From Pseudisothecium myosuroides (lineage: Eukaryota; Streptophyta; Bryopsida; Hypnales; Lembophyllaceae): a stretch of 64,000 nt of DNA. Under the pieces are notes generated by a model. The model did no database searches, was not told the DNA's origin, and was given only the letters and a program-made list of their open reading frames with translations. Below, in pieces: positions 47,928-60,010 of this stretch. Position 1 is the first letter of the stretch, and every line of letters starts with the position of its first letter. A program made the position numbers and the translations under genes. The stretch spans positions 5,707,296 to 5,771,295 of the forward strand of contig OX637292.1 in NCBI GenBank assembly GCA_951799445.1, read 5' to 3'.

Positions 47928-49984
47928 GTGAGCTTCCTTCCCGGCCATCGCTCTCGCCTTCCCTTTGCACTCTCTTCTCGAGCTTCACTCTGGCCCTGCC
48001 GCATTTACGGTCGGGATCGTTTGGAGCGATTCGTTCATGGAAGCTGCTTTAGGTTCGTCAGATCCACGTTCTCGGGACCTCACGGCGTGAATTTCTTCCG
48101 CGGGCTTGGCTTTGCGCATTTGTTTCCTTCGGAATCGGACTCTCGAGGTTATCTGTGTTGGCAGGGTTGGCTTTTAGGCTTGTTGTCGGTAGGGGTTTGA
48201 TAGCTTTGGTTGAAGCTTTTTTTGGTGGTGTTGGTGCCGGTAACGTCGGGGGATGGGGATGCTATGGACTAAGGAGACTGCATTAAGGGGATTTTATTGT
48301 ATCGGGGCGACTGGAGTTTTGGAGTTTGGGTTGTTATGTGGCAGCGAGGGGATTTGGAAACCGTCTTTGAGCTTAGTAGGTGGCTTTTTTAGTTGCTACA
48401 ACGGTGCTGAAAGAATTTGGTACGGTTGAGGGGTGGGGATGGTTTGCAGGATGGGTTGGTGGAATTAGTGTGCTAGGGTGAATCGTGGTTTGGTTTTGGT
48501 TTGGTTTTGTGTGGTGTTTTGTGTCTTCTGTAATGGAAATTCTAAATGTAGCGTTTGTGCGGTTTTTTGTTGATGTGTGGAATTTAGGGATTTTGTAGCC
48601 TATCTTTTAGCTCACTTTCGATGCTTTTTGTTTTTTGGTATGTTAGCTTTTGCAGTTTGTTCATGAGGGTTCTCTTTAATGTAGCTATAGTTTATCAGAG
48701 AATGAATTGCATGTTGAGCGTTAATGTCGGGGGATGGTAATGTTATGGTCAAGGGGTGTGTTGGAATTAGTGAAGGTCATTTCGCGGGAGTGGTAGTGTT
48801 TTTGCTTTGTTGGATGTTTCTTGCAACGGAGATTCCTGTTGTGTTGCTTTCTGGGAAATTCGGGAAATTTGTACCCTATCTTTTCAGCTCACCCTGGCTG
48901 TTTTGGTTTTCTGTCGTGCGCGCTTTTGGATTTCAATGTTCGAAATTGACGGTGCTCCTTTGTTCAGTCTGTGCTTAGAGATGTGGAAACCGGTACGACG
49001 TGACTCTAGGGATGTGGAATGCATCTATTAGATTGTTTCGCTAGTTGTATTATTGTCTCCGTGTTTCTGGATCATCCGTTAGATCATGTTCTCAGTGAGC
49101 ATCGCGACTTAGAAGTCGAGATCTTGATATCGCTCACGTTCCGACATTTCGTGACTGGCAGAGTGGGACTGCCCTAGTAGTCAACTTTAGTTAGTGTTTT
49201 CATTTCGGATTGAGCGTGGCAGGATGAGGCTTCAAACTTATGATTTTCAGGGAAGTGAACGTCGCGCGGTACTTACAGTTTATTCGATGCCGCAGGTTTC
49301 GGACTTGCAGTTTCGGAGTTGCAGAGCATGTAAAGGAGCTGATACAATCGTGGACAGTTCGTGGTCTTAAGCTTCTGAATAGAAATGGGTGGTTGGTGTT
49401 GCTGTTAGCTGAAGAGGAAGATTTTAATAAAGTTTCTAATGAGGCGCACACCCAATTCTAGGGTCTTCGACATGAAGTGGTTTTGATGTATTTTCATAGA
49501 GAGAAATGTGTGTCTAAGTTATGGTCTCTCAAAGTGGCAAGTGCGGTGTGAGGTAGACATGGTGGCAATTGTAGGATTAAGACTACTTCACATTTTTCAT
49601 TACACATTGACCTTGTTTCTGACCTTGATCAGCGAGGTTGGAAGTGTGGTACTTGCGATTAACGTGGGTAAAGCCCTAGTGCCCTAGAGATAGTCCAGTT
49701 ATTAAGTATGTGCTTATGGAACGTTTTCGTAATCAAGGGCAAGTGGGACTTAGCATAAATTCTCCGCCCCAGCTTAGCATAAATTAGCATTGACCTATGT
49801 ATCTATGCTTATCTTGTTTCTCTCTCGATTGGACTCGGTACTCTTTGCTACCCAAAGAAATTGCTCTGAGTGATTGCGAGAGAGCCGGTTTGCAAGTATA
49901 ATTCGCTTCGAAATTTCTTCTCCACACATTCCAGCTTAGAGTCTTGTGTGTTCAACCTACATCCTTTCGTTTCGGCATTTGCAG
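47928..49984 (+). other. Inferred 5'-leader intron; no gene seen inside
   Basis: T/G-rich DNA typical of a long plant leader intron. Several short ORFs (48724-49461) lack domains and are not supported. Long first introns in plant leaders often enhance expression, which is a possibility here and nothing more. Confidence 0.4.
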
Positions 49985-50003
49985 ATTCCGGGATTTGGTG
50001 GCG

Positions 50004-50522
50004 ATGACTCCTTGCAGCAGTTGTGGAGGAGCCGGGAACTCCTCTCCCATGAAAAGAGACCGGATCCTTCTTCGAGGAATGCTCTTTCATGGCTACCACG
50101 GCGTGTTGGCGGAGGAGAACAAGCTTGGGCAGAAATTCTTAGTGGATGTGGACGCATGGATGGATCTTCGTTCGGCTGGCAGGAGCGACGACATTGGACA
50201 GTCCGTGAGCTACGCGGAGCTTTACGAGCAGATCAAGGCCGTTGTGGAAGGTCCGCCGTCCAAGTTGGTGGAAAATGTGGCAGACAATATTGCGGAGGCG
50301 ATCGTTTTTGCGCATCCTGCGATCACTGATGTTCGAGTCAAGGTTTGCAAACCTCATGTCGCCGTGGCAGGTGTGCTAGATCATTTAGGTGTAGAAATTT
50401 TTCGAAACGCCGAGGACTACTTCAGACCCCATGGAAAACGTCGCGTAGGGCCAAGTGTCCAGAAACTTCGTGAGAGATCCACTTTGTTCAAGGAAAGTCT
50501 AGATCGTTTTGCTAGTAGCTAA
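50004..50522 (+). CDS. FOLB: Dihydroneopterin aldolase (FolB type), folate biosynthesis
   Basis: 172 residues from ATG 50004. The enzyme converts 7,8-dihydroneopterin to 6-hydroxymethyl-dihydropterin and glycolaldehyde in the cytosolic pterin branch of folate synthesis. FolB motifs appear in order: GMLFHGYHGVLAEENKLGQ (25-43), VDVDAWMDL, SVSYAELYEQIKAVVEGPP (67-85), KLVENVADNIAEAI (87-100) and VKVCKPHVAVAG (112-123). Glu38 and Lys116 align with the catalytic Glu and Lys of bacterial FolB. A 38-residue C-terminal extension after EIFR is basic and of unknown role. I chose ATG 50004 because a TTTGCAG acceptor at 49984 makes the upstream in-frame Met (49944) intronic. A start at 50049 (MKRDRILL) is also possible. 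Confidence 0.92.
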   Translation: MTPCSSCGGAGNSSPMKRDRILLRGMLFHGYHGVLAEENKLGQKFLVDVDAWMDLRSAGRSDDIGQSVSYAELYEQIKAVVEGPPSKLVENVADNIAEAIVFAHPAITDVRVKVCKPHVAVAGVLDHLGVEIFRNAEDYFRPHGKRRVGPSVQKLRERSTLFKESLDRFASS

Positions 50523-50833
50523 TCGTATTTACCGGAGGATCATATTGGTAGTTGTCCCGAGGATTTCGAACTCTGATTTAAATCTCGAAAGCCAATTAAC
50601 AAGGTCAGATCGTAATCTTTTGAAAGCACCTGAGATGACATGTTCTAAGCAGGTATGAATTTCTTAGTTCTATGCCTCAACAAAATGTTGATAGTTTGGA
50701 TCTGTTCCTCATAGATTTGCTTTTCCCACTAGTTCTGTTTCAATCTCATGGACAAATGTTTGTAGCTTCTGAAGCTCGGCGTGCATAAGATCGGAGGTTG
50801 ATGTATGAGCAGATTAAATGACAATGGGCTTTT

Positions 50834-51035
50834 TCACCAGGAAACTTCAAATAAATTAAAAATCTTGTATGAAATCGCCAGATTGTGGATGAAAATAGAA
50901 TTATGGACATTTGACATGTGCTAATTTGATATTTTATATCCAATATGTGGATGAATGTTGAAATTTGGGGCACCACTGTAACATTTTATATTGTTACTTT
51001 GGCACTTTATAAATAATGAAAAAAAAAACCTTGGT
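50834..51035 (+). repeat. Dispersed repeat, copy 2 (pairs with 318-515)
   Basis: Shares AGATTGTGGATGAAAAT, ATGTGCTAATTTGAT, ATCCAATATGTGGATGAAT and CACCACTGTAACATT with the first copy. It lies about 310 bp after the aldolase stop codon. The minus ORF at 50746-50976 is a shadow. Confidence 0.6.
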
Positions 51036-51706
51036 TCCTAGCTATGCATCCAACAGGATTCCAAGATCATACAGAGTACTTGATATGCAGTTTGCTCTTC
51101 CAATTGTTCTCTAATAATGTGAATTGTTACTTGTCATACTTTTATAAATTACAATTTGCAATTCTTAAGTGTCAAGAATTTTGCACCAAGAATCAAAACC
51201 ATATAAGCAAGTCCTCCATATAATATATGATTAAAAAAGCACCATGTTCTCAAGTAAAATATACTCAAAAGATCAAAGAGGGTCAACAACCTTGTCTTCA
51301 TCAATATTTATACGCATCAATTTGGATTGACCTGTTTGGCAAATCATTCCTAAATCTAATTCAAAAAGAATTTATTTAATGAGAGATTTATCTAATTAAA
51401 AAAGAATTTATCTAAGGGCAACAAAAAAGTGGCAAAAGGTGTGCTTGCCAATGGGAACAATGGCAAGAACCTGTGAGCAATGACATTTTAAGTAAAAGCC
51501 ACAATAATGATCGTGGAGAAGATGTTAAAGATGAAGTCAACAACGACGATGCTGATGATGAAGAAGAAGATGATGAAGAAGAAGAAGATGAAGATTAGTG
51601 GTCATCGAGACAATGCTTTATGATTTGGAGTTGCTAAAGGTTGGGTGGACTGAAGCTCTTCTGTCAGTTCTATGTCTTGCAAAATGTATGCAGGATTTTT
51701 GGAACC
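51036..51706. other. No gene recognised; short acidic coding-like run
   Basis: Positions 51540-51597 consist of GATGATGAAGAAGAA-type triplets ending in a TAG. They could be the C-terminal acidic tail of a decayed gene. Stops upstream and the absence of a domain prevent a call. Confidence 0.35.
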
Positions 51707-51866
51707 CATTGAACTATTTTTTTTTTTTAACAAATGGCGAGAACCATTGCATTAAAAAAAACCCACAATACAAGACAACCAAGCCACAAGGGCTGGACAA
51801 TGAAGAGAAAAGAGCACTGAAGAGATAATGAGCACTAAAAAGACTCACAAGAGTAACAGGCCTGGA

Positions 51867-54800
51867 CTACTGAAAGGAACAAAGGGGAGGACCCTTTTTG
51901 TTCCAAGAGATAGAATAACCACTCCTACTGGCAATAGTGGGTGAGGCTAGCCAAATGAGATCAAACTTCCTCCAAATGGTCACCCTGTCTTGTGGTCGGG
52001 CACGAGCTAGGATTTGGGCCTTCAGTTGGGCTGCACGACCAGAATCAAGGAAGGCTTCCCAAATCATCCTATGTATAAGTTCTAGAGACCAAGGATGTTG
52101 GGCAAAGACCTGACTATTGCGGGAAATCCAAATGATCCACATGACTGAGCCATGGATTAAGGTCCAAAGAATCTTAAAAGCTAGAAATTTCCGTGGAGTT
52201 GATGAGGCAAAAACACACTGTGAGAAGTTTAGTCTGACATATGGTCCATCATCTATATATACTCCGCAAATGTGATGTATGATAGACTAAGCATAGTCCC
52301 AAGCCTCCTGGGCACGTGGGCAAGCAAAAAACCTATGGTGGGGGGTTTCTTCCATACCTATGTCACAGCAGTTGCAGCTGGTGTCAATATCTGGTGCAAT
52401 CTTTGCTCTCCAAGAATGTATTGCCACGGCATTATGCCATACTGACTACATGAAGGTGGCTTCCTTGAGTGATCGAGCCTTGTGCCATAGCTCCTTCCAA
52501 TCTAGTGAAAATAAAATCGGTAGGTGCTGTGGCCATTTGGATGGTATAGATCTCCTAAGCTGGCTATTTTGGCTGATGAGTCTCCTCCCTATGGCCGTCG
52601 TGTACTCCATTAGGGCACAATCGTTTCTCCAGTGCCATCTTCCAGGACCGAAGGTCAGTGATTGGGTAGCACCAGCATAAAGAAGGTATGAGCTGCTGTT
52701 ACGGCCTTTGGTAACCTGTAAGATCTTTACTCTTTTGACAAATCCTGGAAGAGTAGAGGGGACTGAGCCATTCTCTATATGGGTAAGCTGCCTTGATGAG
52801 GGGCTGATGCTTGCTACTTGAAGGTCCTCTGTCAAGGTAATCCGTTGGGCCTGTGGAAGAAGGATACGATTATTTGGCTTAGTATTCCACCAAACCATTG
52901 TGGGTAATTCTGAATCCGTAAGGGGAAAAATGCCGATCCAATCTCCTTCTTGGGCACAGTCAGGTTGTCTTCTAAGAAAATTGAGCCATGATGGGGGTAT
53001 TTTCGAAATCAAGCAAAACCAATGGTGCTGTTCTATTGACGAAAGGGGAAAATTAGTTGAGATCGATTCCCAAGAATGAAAATCTGATGCTAGTTGGTCC
53101 CACAGGTCTCCAATAGTTCGCATTCCATGTTGGGCTAAAGTTCGGGCTCTGTCAGCAGGGAAGTTGAAATTGGCTCCAATAAACGAGGTTGACCACCAGA
53201 TGCTGGTGTTTAGTACTTCATCTGCGTTCAACGGAGGTAAGAAGTTGATATGTTTTACTATAAGTTTCCATGCAGCAATGATCCTGTTCCACACCCTCGA
53301 TCCTCGCGTTGCAGACGGTTTGTGGACCATCAACCAGGCTTGCGTGGGAAACCAATATCCACTCTTCGGGTGTGGTTTCATCTTGTGTATCCTATACTTG
53401 AGAAGGATTTTGAGATTAGTAGTTCCTGACTCAATTGCAAACATGATCCATTTAGCTAGCAGTGCGGTAAGGGAAACTTCCGGGTCCAAGAGTTTCAATC
53501 CACCAGCCTCCTTGGGTAAGCAGCAATCGTCCCAGCTTACTCTAAATCTAGCTGTGTGTTCCGTGCCACTCCACATAAAGTTCCTAAGATTCCCTTTGAT
53601 GGTGCGGATCACATGTATGGAACCTGTCCATATTGCTATGAAATAATAGAGGGTGGAGAGTAGGACTGCATTAACTATCGTAACCCTTCCCGCCAATGAG
53701 AGACGTTGTGAAGACCAATATGAGAGTTTTTTTACTACCTTCTGCTGTAAGAAACCATCGATGTCGTCAGTTTCAAGGGTGATCCCAAAAGGGGCACCGA
53801 GAAGTATTGAGAGAGCTCTTGGGGGTGCCCAGGTTAACTGGAATGCGTTCGTCCAATCTGGTCTGGGCCAAGATGAGAACCAGTACAGTACACTCTTTGT
53901 CCAGTTGATAATAAGTCCTGAAGCCCTTCCGAAAGTATCCAGCAAAGATATTGTGTTTTGTAAATAGAGCTCTTTGCCAGTGATAGAGAGGCTTGTATCG
54001 TCAGCGTGTTGTGTAATAAGCTGGTACAGCTCACTTTCCGGGAGGCGGATTCCTTGAATGCGGCCCAAGCGCTGTTGTTCCGATGCAGCTATATGGAGAG
54101 CTTCTCCGATCAGCAGGAACAGGTAGGGCGCCAGGGGGCAGCCCTGCCTGACACCTCTTTCGATTGGAAATTGGGCCGTCTGTTTCCCATTGAGGAGGAT
54201 TGTTGTGGAAGCATCTTTCAGGAGCATCATAACGATGTTCGTGAAGGAATCTGGAATCCCAATTCGTTGCATAACTAATGCAAGGAACTGCCATGAGATA
54301 ACGTCGTAAGCTTTGGTAAAGTCTAATTTTAAAAAAATCAGATCTTAATCCGCCTCTCTGGCCTACTCCACCGTCTCATACTGGAGCAATATGTTTCCTA
54401 GTATGTGTCGAAATGGAAAAAACGCGGATTGCTCTAGGCTGATGACCTCCAGTAAGAGTTGTTGTAACCTAATTTGCAGCGATTTAGCAACTATCTTATA
54501 TGAAACGTTTAACAGTGTAATTGGGTGCCAATTAGCTAGATCAGCTCTATCTCCAGACTTAAAGATGAGTGCTATGGTTCCCGATGTCATGCCTGGTGGT
54601 AGGCAGCCTTGGGTGATCGATGACTGAACCATCTCATGGAAATCGTCTCCGAGCATATCCCAGAAGCGTCGGAAGAATTCAGTAATGATTCCATCAGGGC
54701 CAGGGCTCTTGGCCTTGGCCATCTGAAGGACTGCTTGGTGAAGCTCATGCTTGGTGAGGGGTAAGTCCAACTGTTGGATCATACTTGGTGTAAACCGGTT

Positions 54801-56133
54801 GGGAATATAATTTAACACCTCCTCCTGATCAGACAGTATTTGGGGAGACTCTTTTTCCTTCGAGTATAAACTAGAATAAAAATCCAGGCAAATGTGTTCC
54901 AGCTTCTCTCTATTGTGTTGGATCGTACCTTGGTTGTCCCTAAGCTCCATGATCGATGAGGTCACTGGAGTCTCTCGTACTGCTTTAAAAAAATCCGCTG
55001 AGAGTCGGTTGCCGAATAATCGCCATTTGGCTCTTGATCAAACTTTTTGGCCCTCTAGCTGGCGTGCTTTGAATTCCTTAAGTTGTGATCTCAACTGGTC
55101 CACCTCCCTTTGAATTTCCGAAGAAAGAAGAGAGAACTGGAGTTCTTGGGACTTTCGATCTAATGTTGATCTAATGTTCTCTTCTTGTTGTCTATTACTT
55201 CGAGCCTTGTGAATACAAAATTGGCGATAGAACCTCGTCACCCGCTTGAGTCTGTGAAAAAAAGGAGCGGAGGCAGGGGATGACAGCCATGCAGCTCGAA
55301 TCCCTTGTTCAGCTTCATCGAAGTACTGCTCCGACATGGACCATCTGCTTGGTCTGGTAGAAGATTTTGCTATTTCCAGTACGAGTGAGACAGGGCAGTG
55401 ATCGGAGCGGGAATGGTCGCTTCTAATTCTATATTCTAGGACTTTCCTATGATTGTGCGGTGATTCTGGGAAGACGTAGTAACGGTCTAACCTAGCCATG
55501 ACTCTGTCCTTGCCCATGCGTGCGTTATCCCAGGAGAAGGAAAGGCTAGGGGAGGTAAGTGACTCTTCATGCACCTTCATTGAGTCTTTTACGTCATTGA
55601 ACAGTCTTCTCTAGTGAGCCAGGATCTATCTGCCGCAATTACTTGATTTATCACATCTCTTCTCTACCATGTTAAAGTCTCCCAATAGGATCCATCTACA
55701 GCTATTTGGGAGCTCACGAATCATTGTTTCCCATAGTACCTTTTGGGCTTGGGGTTCTATTGGTGCATATATATTTACGAATCCAATGTCGCCACCAGGG
55801 AGTCTAGAGAGGATAAACCAAAGGGCGTGGCCTCCGAAGATGGTGCCTGAGCTTGATAAGAGGTTTGCTCACTTTGGAGCTATGAATGAAACAACTCTGC
55901 CTTTGCCCAAATGGGAATCGTCTGTATTGTATCCTCGTTCGGCTTGCGTATATAAGGTTGTTGCCCGTTTCCATATCATGCGTTCCATATTCTCAGCTCC
56001 CTGACCTCTCAGTTTATGTTCCTGTAAAAACATGAAGTCCACTGGGGTTTTTATGTAGATAATGTCTTATGTTTTCTATAGCTAGGAGGTCGTTGAGGCC
56101 TCTAATGTTTTGAGATAGTAGTTGTATTTTCAT
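51867..56133 (-). pseudogene. LINE ORF2 (endonuclease, reverse transcriptase, zf-RVT), broken
   Basis: It starts MKIQLLSQNIRGLND at 56133, an APE-type endonuclease start. A frameshift near 56020 precedes MFLQEHKLRG. Later endonuclease motifs include GDFNMV and SDHSRSDHCPVSL (in 55580-55038). The reverse transcriptase spans 54965-52446 with KSPGPDG, ANWHPITLLNV, RGVRQGCPLAPYLF and the catalytic box QHADDTSL, where His stands in place of the usual Tyr/Phe before ADD. A thumb region and a zf-RVT domain (C-N-C-C ... H-H-R-F-F-A-C) follow. The tail MWIIWISRNSQVF (52142-51867) is typical of plant LINEs. Stops at 55038, near 54363 and at 52446, plus the frameshifts, rule out activity. Confidence 0.88.
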
Positions 56134-58458
56134 CTCCTTGTTGGGTCGGGAGATTGCCGAGCGCTCCCTGTGCGATCACCTTGAAGGTTTGTCTTGATAC
56201 CCAACGAATCGAGGTTTCTGTCTACTTCTATCATTGCTGCTCGCGTATTCTTGGGGCGTATCTTGTTGCCTTGGCGAGCTGAGGCCTTGATCGTTCTCAA
56301 TGAAAAATCTCTCGCTGTCGACGGTCCTGGCATCTCCAAATCAATAGTTACCCACTGCGGAAGAGAGCCGGAAATGTGATTAAAAACACGAATGGCTAAG
56401 GATGTGCCACTTTCAGTCGACAATGGTGAGGACGGTCTGGATGTTTCTCCAAGGAAGGGAAGGTTGACTTGAGCATCGACAAACAATTCGGGTTCAGTTG
56501 CGAGGTTAAGTGTTTGTGGGAGGAATTCTGCTAAACTGAGGTTTTGTAGGTTGGAATCTAAGGCTTGTTGGTTGATGAGTATCTGAATGTCTTGCTCTGT
56601 CGCTTGGAGGATAGGATCTGAGTTCAAGTTTGGGTGTTGTAGTGAGGTAACATTAGGGTTGAGGGGACTAGAGCTCTCAAGATGACTGTTTCGGTTTTCA
56701 GGTTGATTGTTTGCATGTTCGGGATGAGGGAGGGATGGGAAGGAAAGGGAGTCGCTAAGGATGTTTGATGTCTTACTATGTGCATTTTTGTATGGTTTGC
56801 TGGGGGGAACTCTAAGTGTGTGAGAGGGGGGGAGTTTAAGGTGAGTTGGGGTAGTATGAATTGGGAGTTCGGAAATATGGATTGGGGTGTGGTGGGGTAG
56901 CAGTGGTGGTGGGAATGGGAGCGTGGCTTGGCTAGTTTTGTTTGATTTACTAGATGATGGGGTAGCAGCTATCTCTGGCAGGTATGGATTGTCTCTATGG
57001 GCTGGCGATCTGGGCGTTCCTATATCAGGGTATCTGTTACTGTCTAGGCTCTGGCTGCTGCCTAGGAGTTGTTGGTAACGGTTTGGTCTTCGAGTTTCCA
57101 ATGTGCCGGACTGTCTTCTCGGTTGAATTTGAGTGAAGCCCTCCGCATTTGTAACAGGGGGAGTATTGCGAGTAGATCGGGGTTTTTGGTGTCGATTGAA
57201 GCGTCGGCCTCTGTTTGTTGCTGTTTGGTTGGAATTAGTTGGAAAGCCTCTATCTCGTAGTTGGGATCGATCTACTGTTGGTGGTCCCCTAGTTTGGTGT
57301 GCGTCAATGTGTCTGAAGGGTTCTAAGGGTGTCCTGTATGAGGCCTAGCAGAGTGACGGGCAATCCTCTGCTGGATGGGAGGGGGATCGACACCCAGGGT
57401 AGTTGATACGAGGGTCTTCGTAGACAATCTGTACTTCTGCCATGTCTCTTTCTTCAGTCTCGATATAGATCTTAGAGATCCATCCTTCGGAGAGGTCTAG
57501 CGAGACACAGTAATGGTATTCACTAATAGCTAGGTTTGGTATGTCCTTATCTAACTGTCCCTAGCATGCGTATAATCGTTTCGGAAAACGGGATAAACTT
57601 CGAGGGAAGTCCTTCCAAGGTGAGCTAGCAGGGTTGGCTCGATACGGTGTGTGAAAATGGGTTGAAGGAGGGTTGCCAGTACTGGTAAGCAGCTTCTCCC
57701 CCAGGGAATCTATGAAGAAATAAGGCGATGGCTTTGTCCACAGCTTCTAAGCTGTCAACTTTCACATAATAAAAGCCGTTTCCCGCTTTCTTATGAAGAA
57801 GTATACGGTGTGGAGATAGACGTCTTCCAAGATCATTGAGCCATGCAAAAGTGGTTGGTTTGTCTATAGATCCACCCACAAAACTGGCTACAAAGACGTG
57901 ACCTTGTAGATCTGAAATCTCACGGTACAAAGCGGAAGAGTCAATGGCCCGGGGGGGAAGTACCTTGTATGATTGAACTAAAAGTCCAACCCAGTTTCGG
58001 TGGAGGTGCGTCGGGAGGGTCTCACCCGTCGTAGCGGAGTAGGGGTTCAATGTTGGTTCGGGTGAAGTTGTCCGCGACTATTCATGAATTGTGTTTCGAG
58101 GTAGGGGATCCGTTGCGTGTTGTGGTTGTGGTCTTGGATCTGCCTCCCTGTGTTGATGTTCGGGGTAGCTAGGGTAGTGACGTCTCAGATCCGTTGCGTG
58201 TTGAGGTAGGGATCTTGGATCTGGCACCCGACGCTGGCGTTTGGGGTACTCCTGTTGATGACGCCTCGAGTCCGGGGTCTGGCTACGTCCGTCCTGCCAC
58301 TGTGTCTGGTCTCTATAGATTTGATTCTGAAACGTATTAATATCCCTGTTAATGACTAAGTCTCTCTTAAACTCTCTAGCAAGTTGGCGTTGTATTTCAA
58401 AATATTCGTCTGCTGTATAGCGACGGCCGTCTCTAACTACATCACGATACGAAGCCAT
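56130..58458 (-). pseudogene. LINE ORF1 (RNA-binding Gag-like), broken
   Basis: It starts MASYRDVVRDGRRY at 58458 with an Arg/Gln/His-rich leader. An in-frame stop at 58078-58080 separates this from the DUF4283/RRM-like block (NWVGLLVQSYKVLPPRAI ... GHVFVASFVGG ... YYVKVDSLEAVDKAI). Another stop at 57625 and a frame change follow. A zinc-knuckle remnant at about 57360-57401 reads Y-P-G-C-R-S-P-S-H-P-A-E-D-C, where Tyr (TAC) replaces the first Cys. The C-terminal part (57101-56130) is Pro/Ser/Asn-rich. Its stop codon overlaps the ORF2 start codon as ATGA at 56130-56133. Confidence 0.75.
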
Positions 58459-58837
58459 ACTGGGACAAAATGAGCGTCTAACAACGTGTAGTGGACTTGG
58501 GAAGATAAGGTTTGCTTGAGAGAGAAGAAGTTTTCTGAAGGCTTGAGTGTCTAGATTCTAGATCTGAGACCACCAAAAGTACCCCCGAGGAGTACACAAC
58601 CCTAAACAAAAAAACTCAGCTCTCAAATCTGGGTTACGACGTTCTTAGTTGGAAGAAGATCTGTAGAGGGCCTGCTTCCGAGCTCCGTTTACGATCCGCA
58701 TCGTAACCCTCTGAGGGACTGTTTTGTTTCAGCATTCAGCTATTTTGAGTGGTCTCTGTTGTTAGAATGCCTTAGTTTTTTGGTGGATCGTGTTCTCATT
58801 TTGGAGAGGATTGCAATGCTTTAGATAGAGTAAGAAC

Positions 58838-59086
58838 AGTAATGCTAGCACATGAGCGCATAGACATGAGCATACAAGTCTTGAACCTAGTTGTAGGTAT
58901 GTTTTTACATCCATTTGAAGGTGTTCATAACATATATACCTATAACATAGGTATACCATAACATAGAAAGAGTCTATAACATAGGTACCTATCACATGGA
59001 CACCTGTAACTATAAAAGGTGTCTATAATATAAACTCTTAGACTCACCGGCTCAGAGATTCTATGCTCACATGCTAGCATTCCCCA
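58838..59086. mobile_element. MITE with 9-bp target duplication (249 bp)
   Basis: Arms AATGCTAGCACATGAGCGCA (left) and TGCTCACATGCTAGCATT (right) are inverted repeats. Identical 9-bp AGTAAGAAC sequences flank the element at 58829-58837 and 59087-59095. A 9-bp duplication points to a Mutator-like or hAT-like source. The interior carries TATAACATAGGTA-type short repeats. It lies 90 bp from the LINE 5' end. Confidence 0.75.
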
Positions 59087-59095
59087 AGTAAGAAC

Positions 59096-60006
59096 TGTTT
59101 TAAAACCATGTGAATTAACTTATGAAATGTTTGAAGATTGAAGTAGCAATTACCTTCCTGTAAGCGTGAGCACAAATTACTCGTCAATCATGAATTTTAC
59201 ATTTTCGATTATTTCATGCACAAATCCTTACCTCTACAATTTTGATTGATCAATTTTGTAATTAATTAATATACAAGATTTGAAGAATGTCCAGAAGTTT
59301 GCTAAATTTTATGTTACCAAAATCGGAAAACAAGGAACTTTTAATATGCAAAGTTTTAGTTATTTGTGAAATCTGAAACGTCATGATTTAAAAATTTTCT
59401 TAATAATTTGAAATTTAAAAATGACATTTTATACAATACATCTGAATCCCAAAATTAAAAAATTTTGAGACACGTGTTGAAATTGATCTAAATTATGTTA
59501 CAAATGCAAAATCAATAGTCAATATTTTCCATAGTTAAATTCCATATACACTAGATAGATAGTACTCTTTACTTTCATACAATTATAATTTTAAAGATTC
59601 AAGCATATACATTTAAATATATATATATATATATATATATTCAAGTGGATTGTTTCCTTTATAACCAATGTTTTCAAGAAGTTGGTAGGCCTTGGGGGTA
59701 AAAGTTTTGGAAGTATTTTGATTCAATAAAATTAATTTAGAAGTCATAAATAATCCCCATTTATATAGTGTCTTTTGCAATTCTAAAAAACATTTGAATA
59801 TAATCCCTTAAAAAAACATTTAAAGTGATAACAAGGCATGCAATCTAATCAAGTTGCCTCCTTCCTAAATGGAGGTTTAAATCCTATCTTTGCAAAGAGA
59901 AGGAATCAAATTCAAACTTGTACCACTTAAGGTTCTGATTTAAGTTTGATCCACCCTTGCAAGGATGGAACTTAACCTCATTCAATACAAATACAACCCA
60001 ATGTGA
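59096..60006. other. No gene recognised; includes a (TA)n run at 59617-59640
   Basis: AT-rich intergenic DNA without ORFs of note. The TA run has about 12 units. Confidence 0.45.
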
Positions 60007-60010
60007 TTAA

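Larger units (their letters stand above)
51707..58746 (-). mobile_element. LINE (L1-type, plant zf-RVT class), nearly full length, inactivated
   Basis: A minus-strand non-LTR retrotransposon of about 7.0 kb. The 3' end is marked by a poly(A) tract (poly-T at 51715-51728). Candidate target duplications CATTGAACTATTTT (51707-51720) and CATTCAGCTATTTT (58733-58746) match at 12 of 14 positions. It contains ORF1, then ORF2 with endonuclease, reverse transcriptase and a C-terminal zinc domain. Several stop codons and frameshifts interrupt both ORFs. Base composition is clearly GC-richer than the flanking repeats. It lies downstream of the aldolase gene in opposite orientation. Confidence 0.9.

Noticed and set aside
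51540..51597. Acidic Asp/Glu-rich coding run
   Set aside because: Too short, with no upstream continuous frame; it could be a simple GAT/GAA repeat.
53164..53646. 160-codon plus-strand ORF
   Set aside because: Antisense shadow of the LINE reverse transcriptase region.
52446..54272. Functional host reverse transcriptase-like gene
   Set aside because: The 608-codon ORF is continuous with broken endonuclease and ORF1 parts, a poly(A) tail and target repeats, so it is part of a LINE copy.
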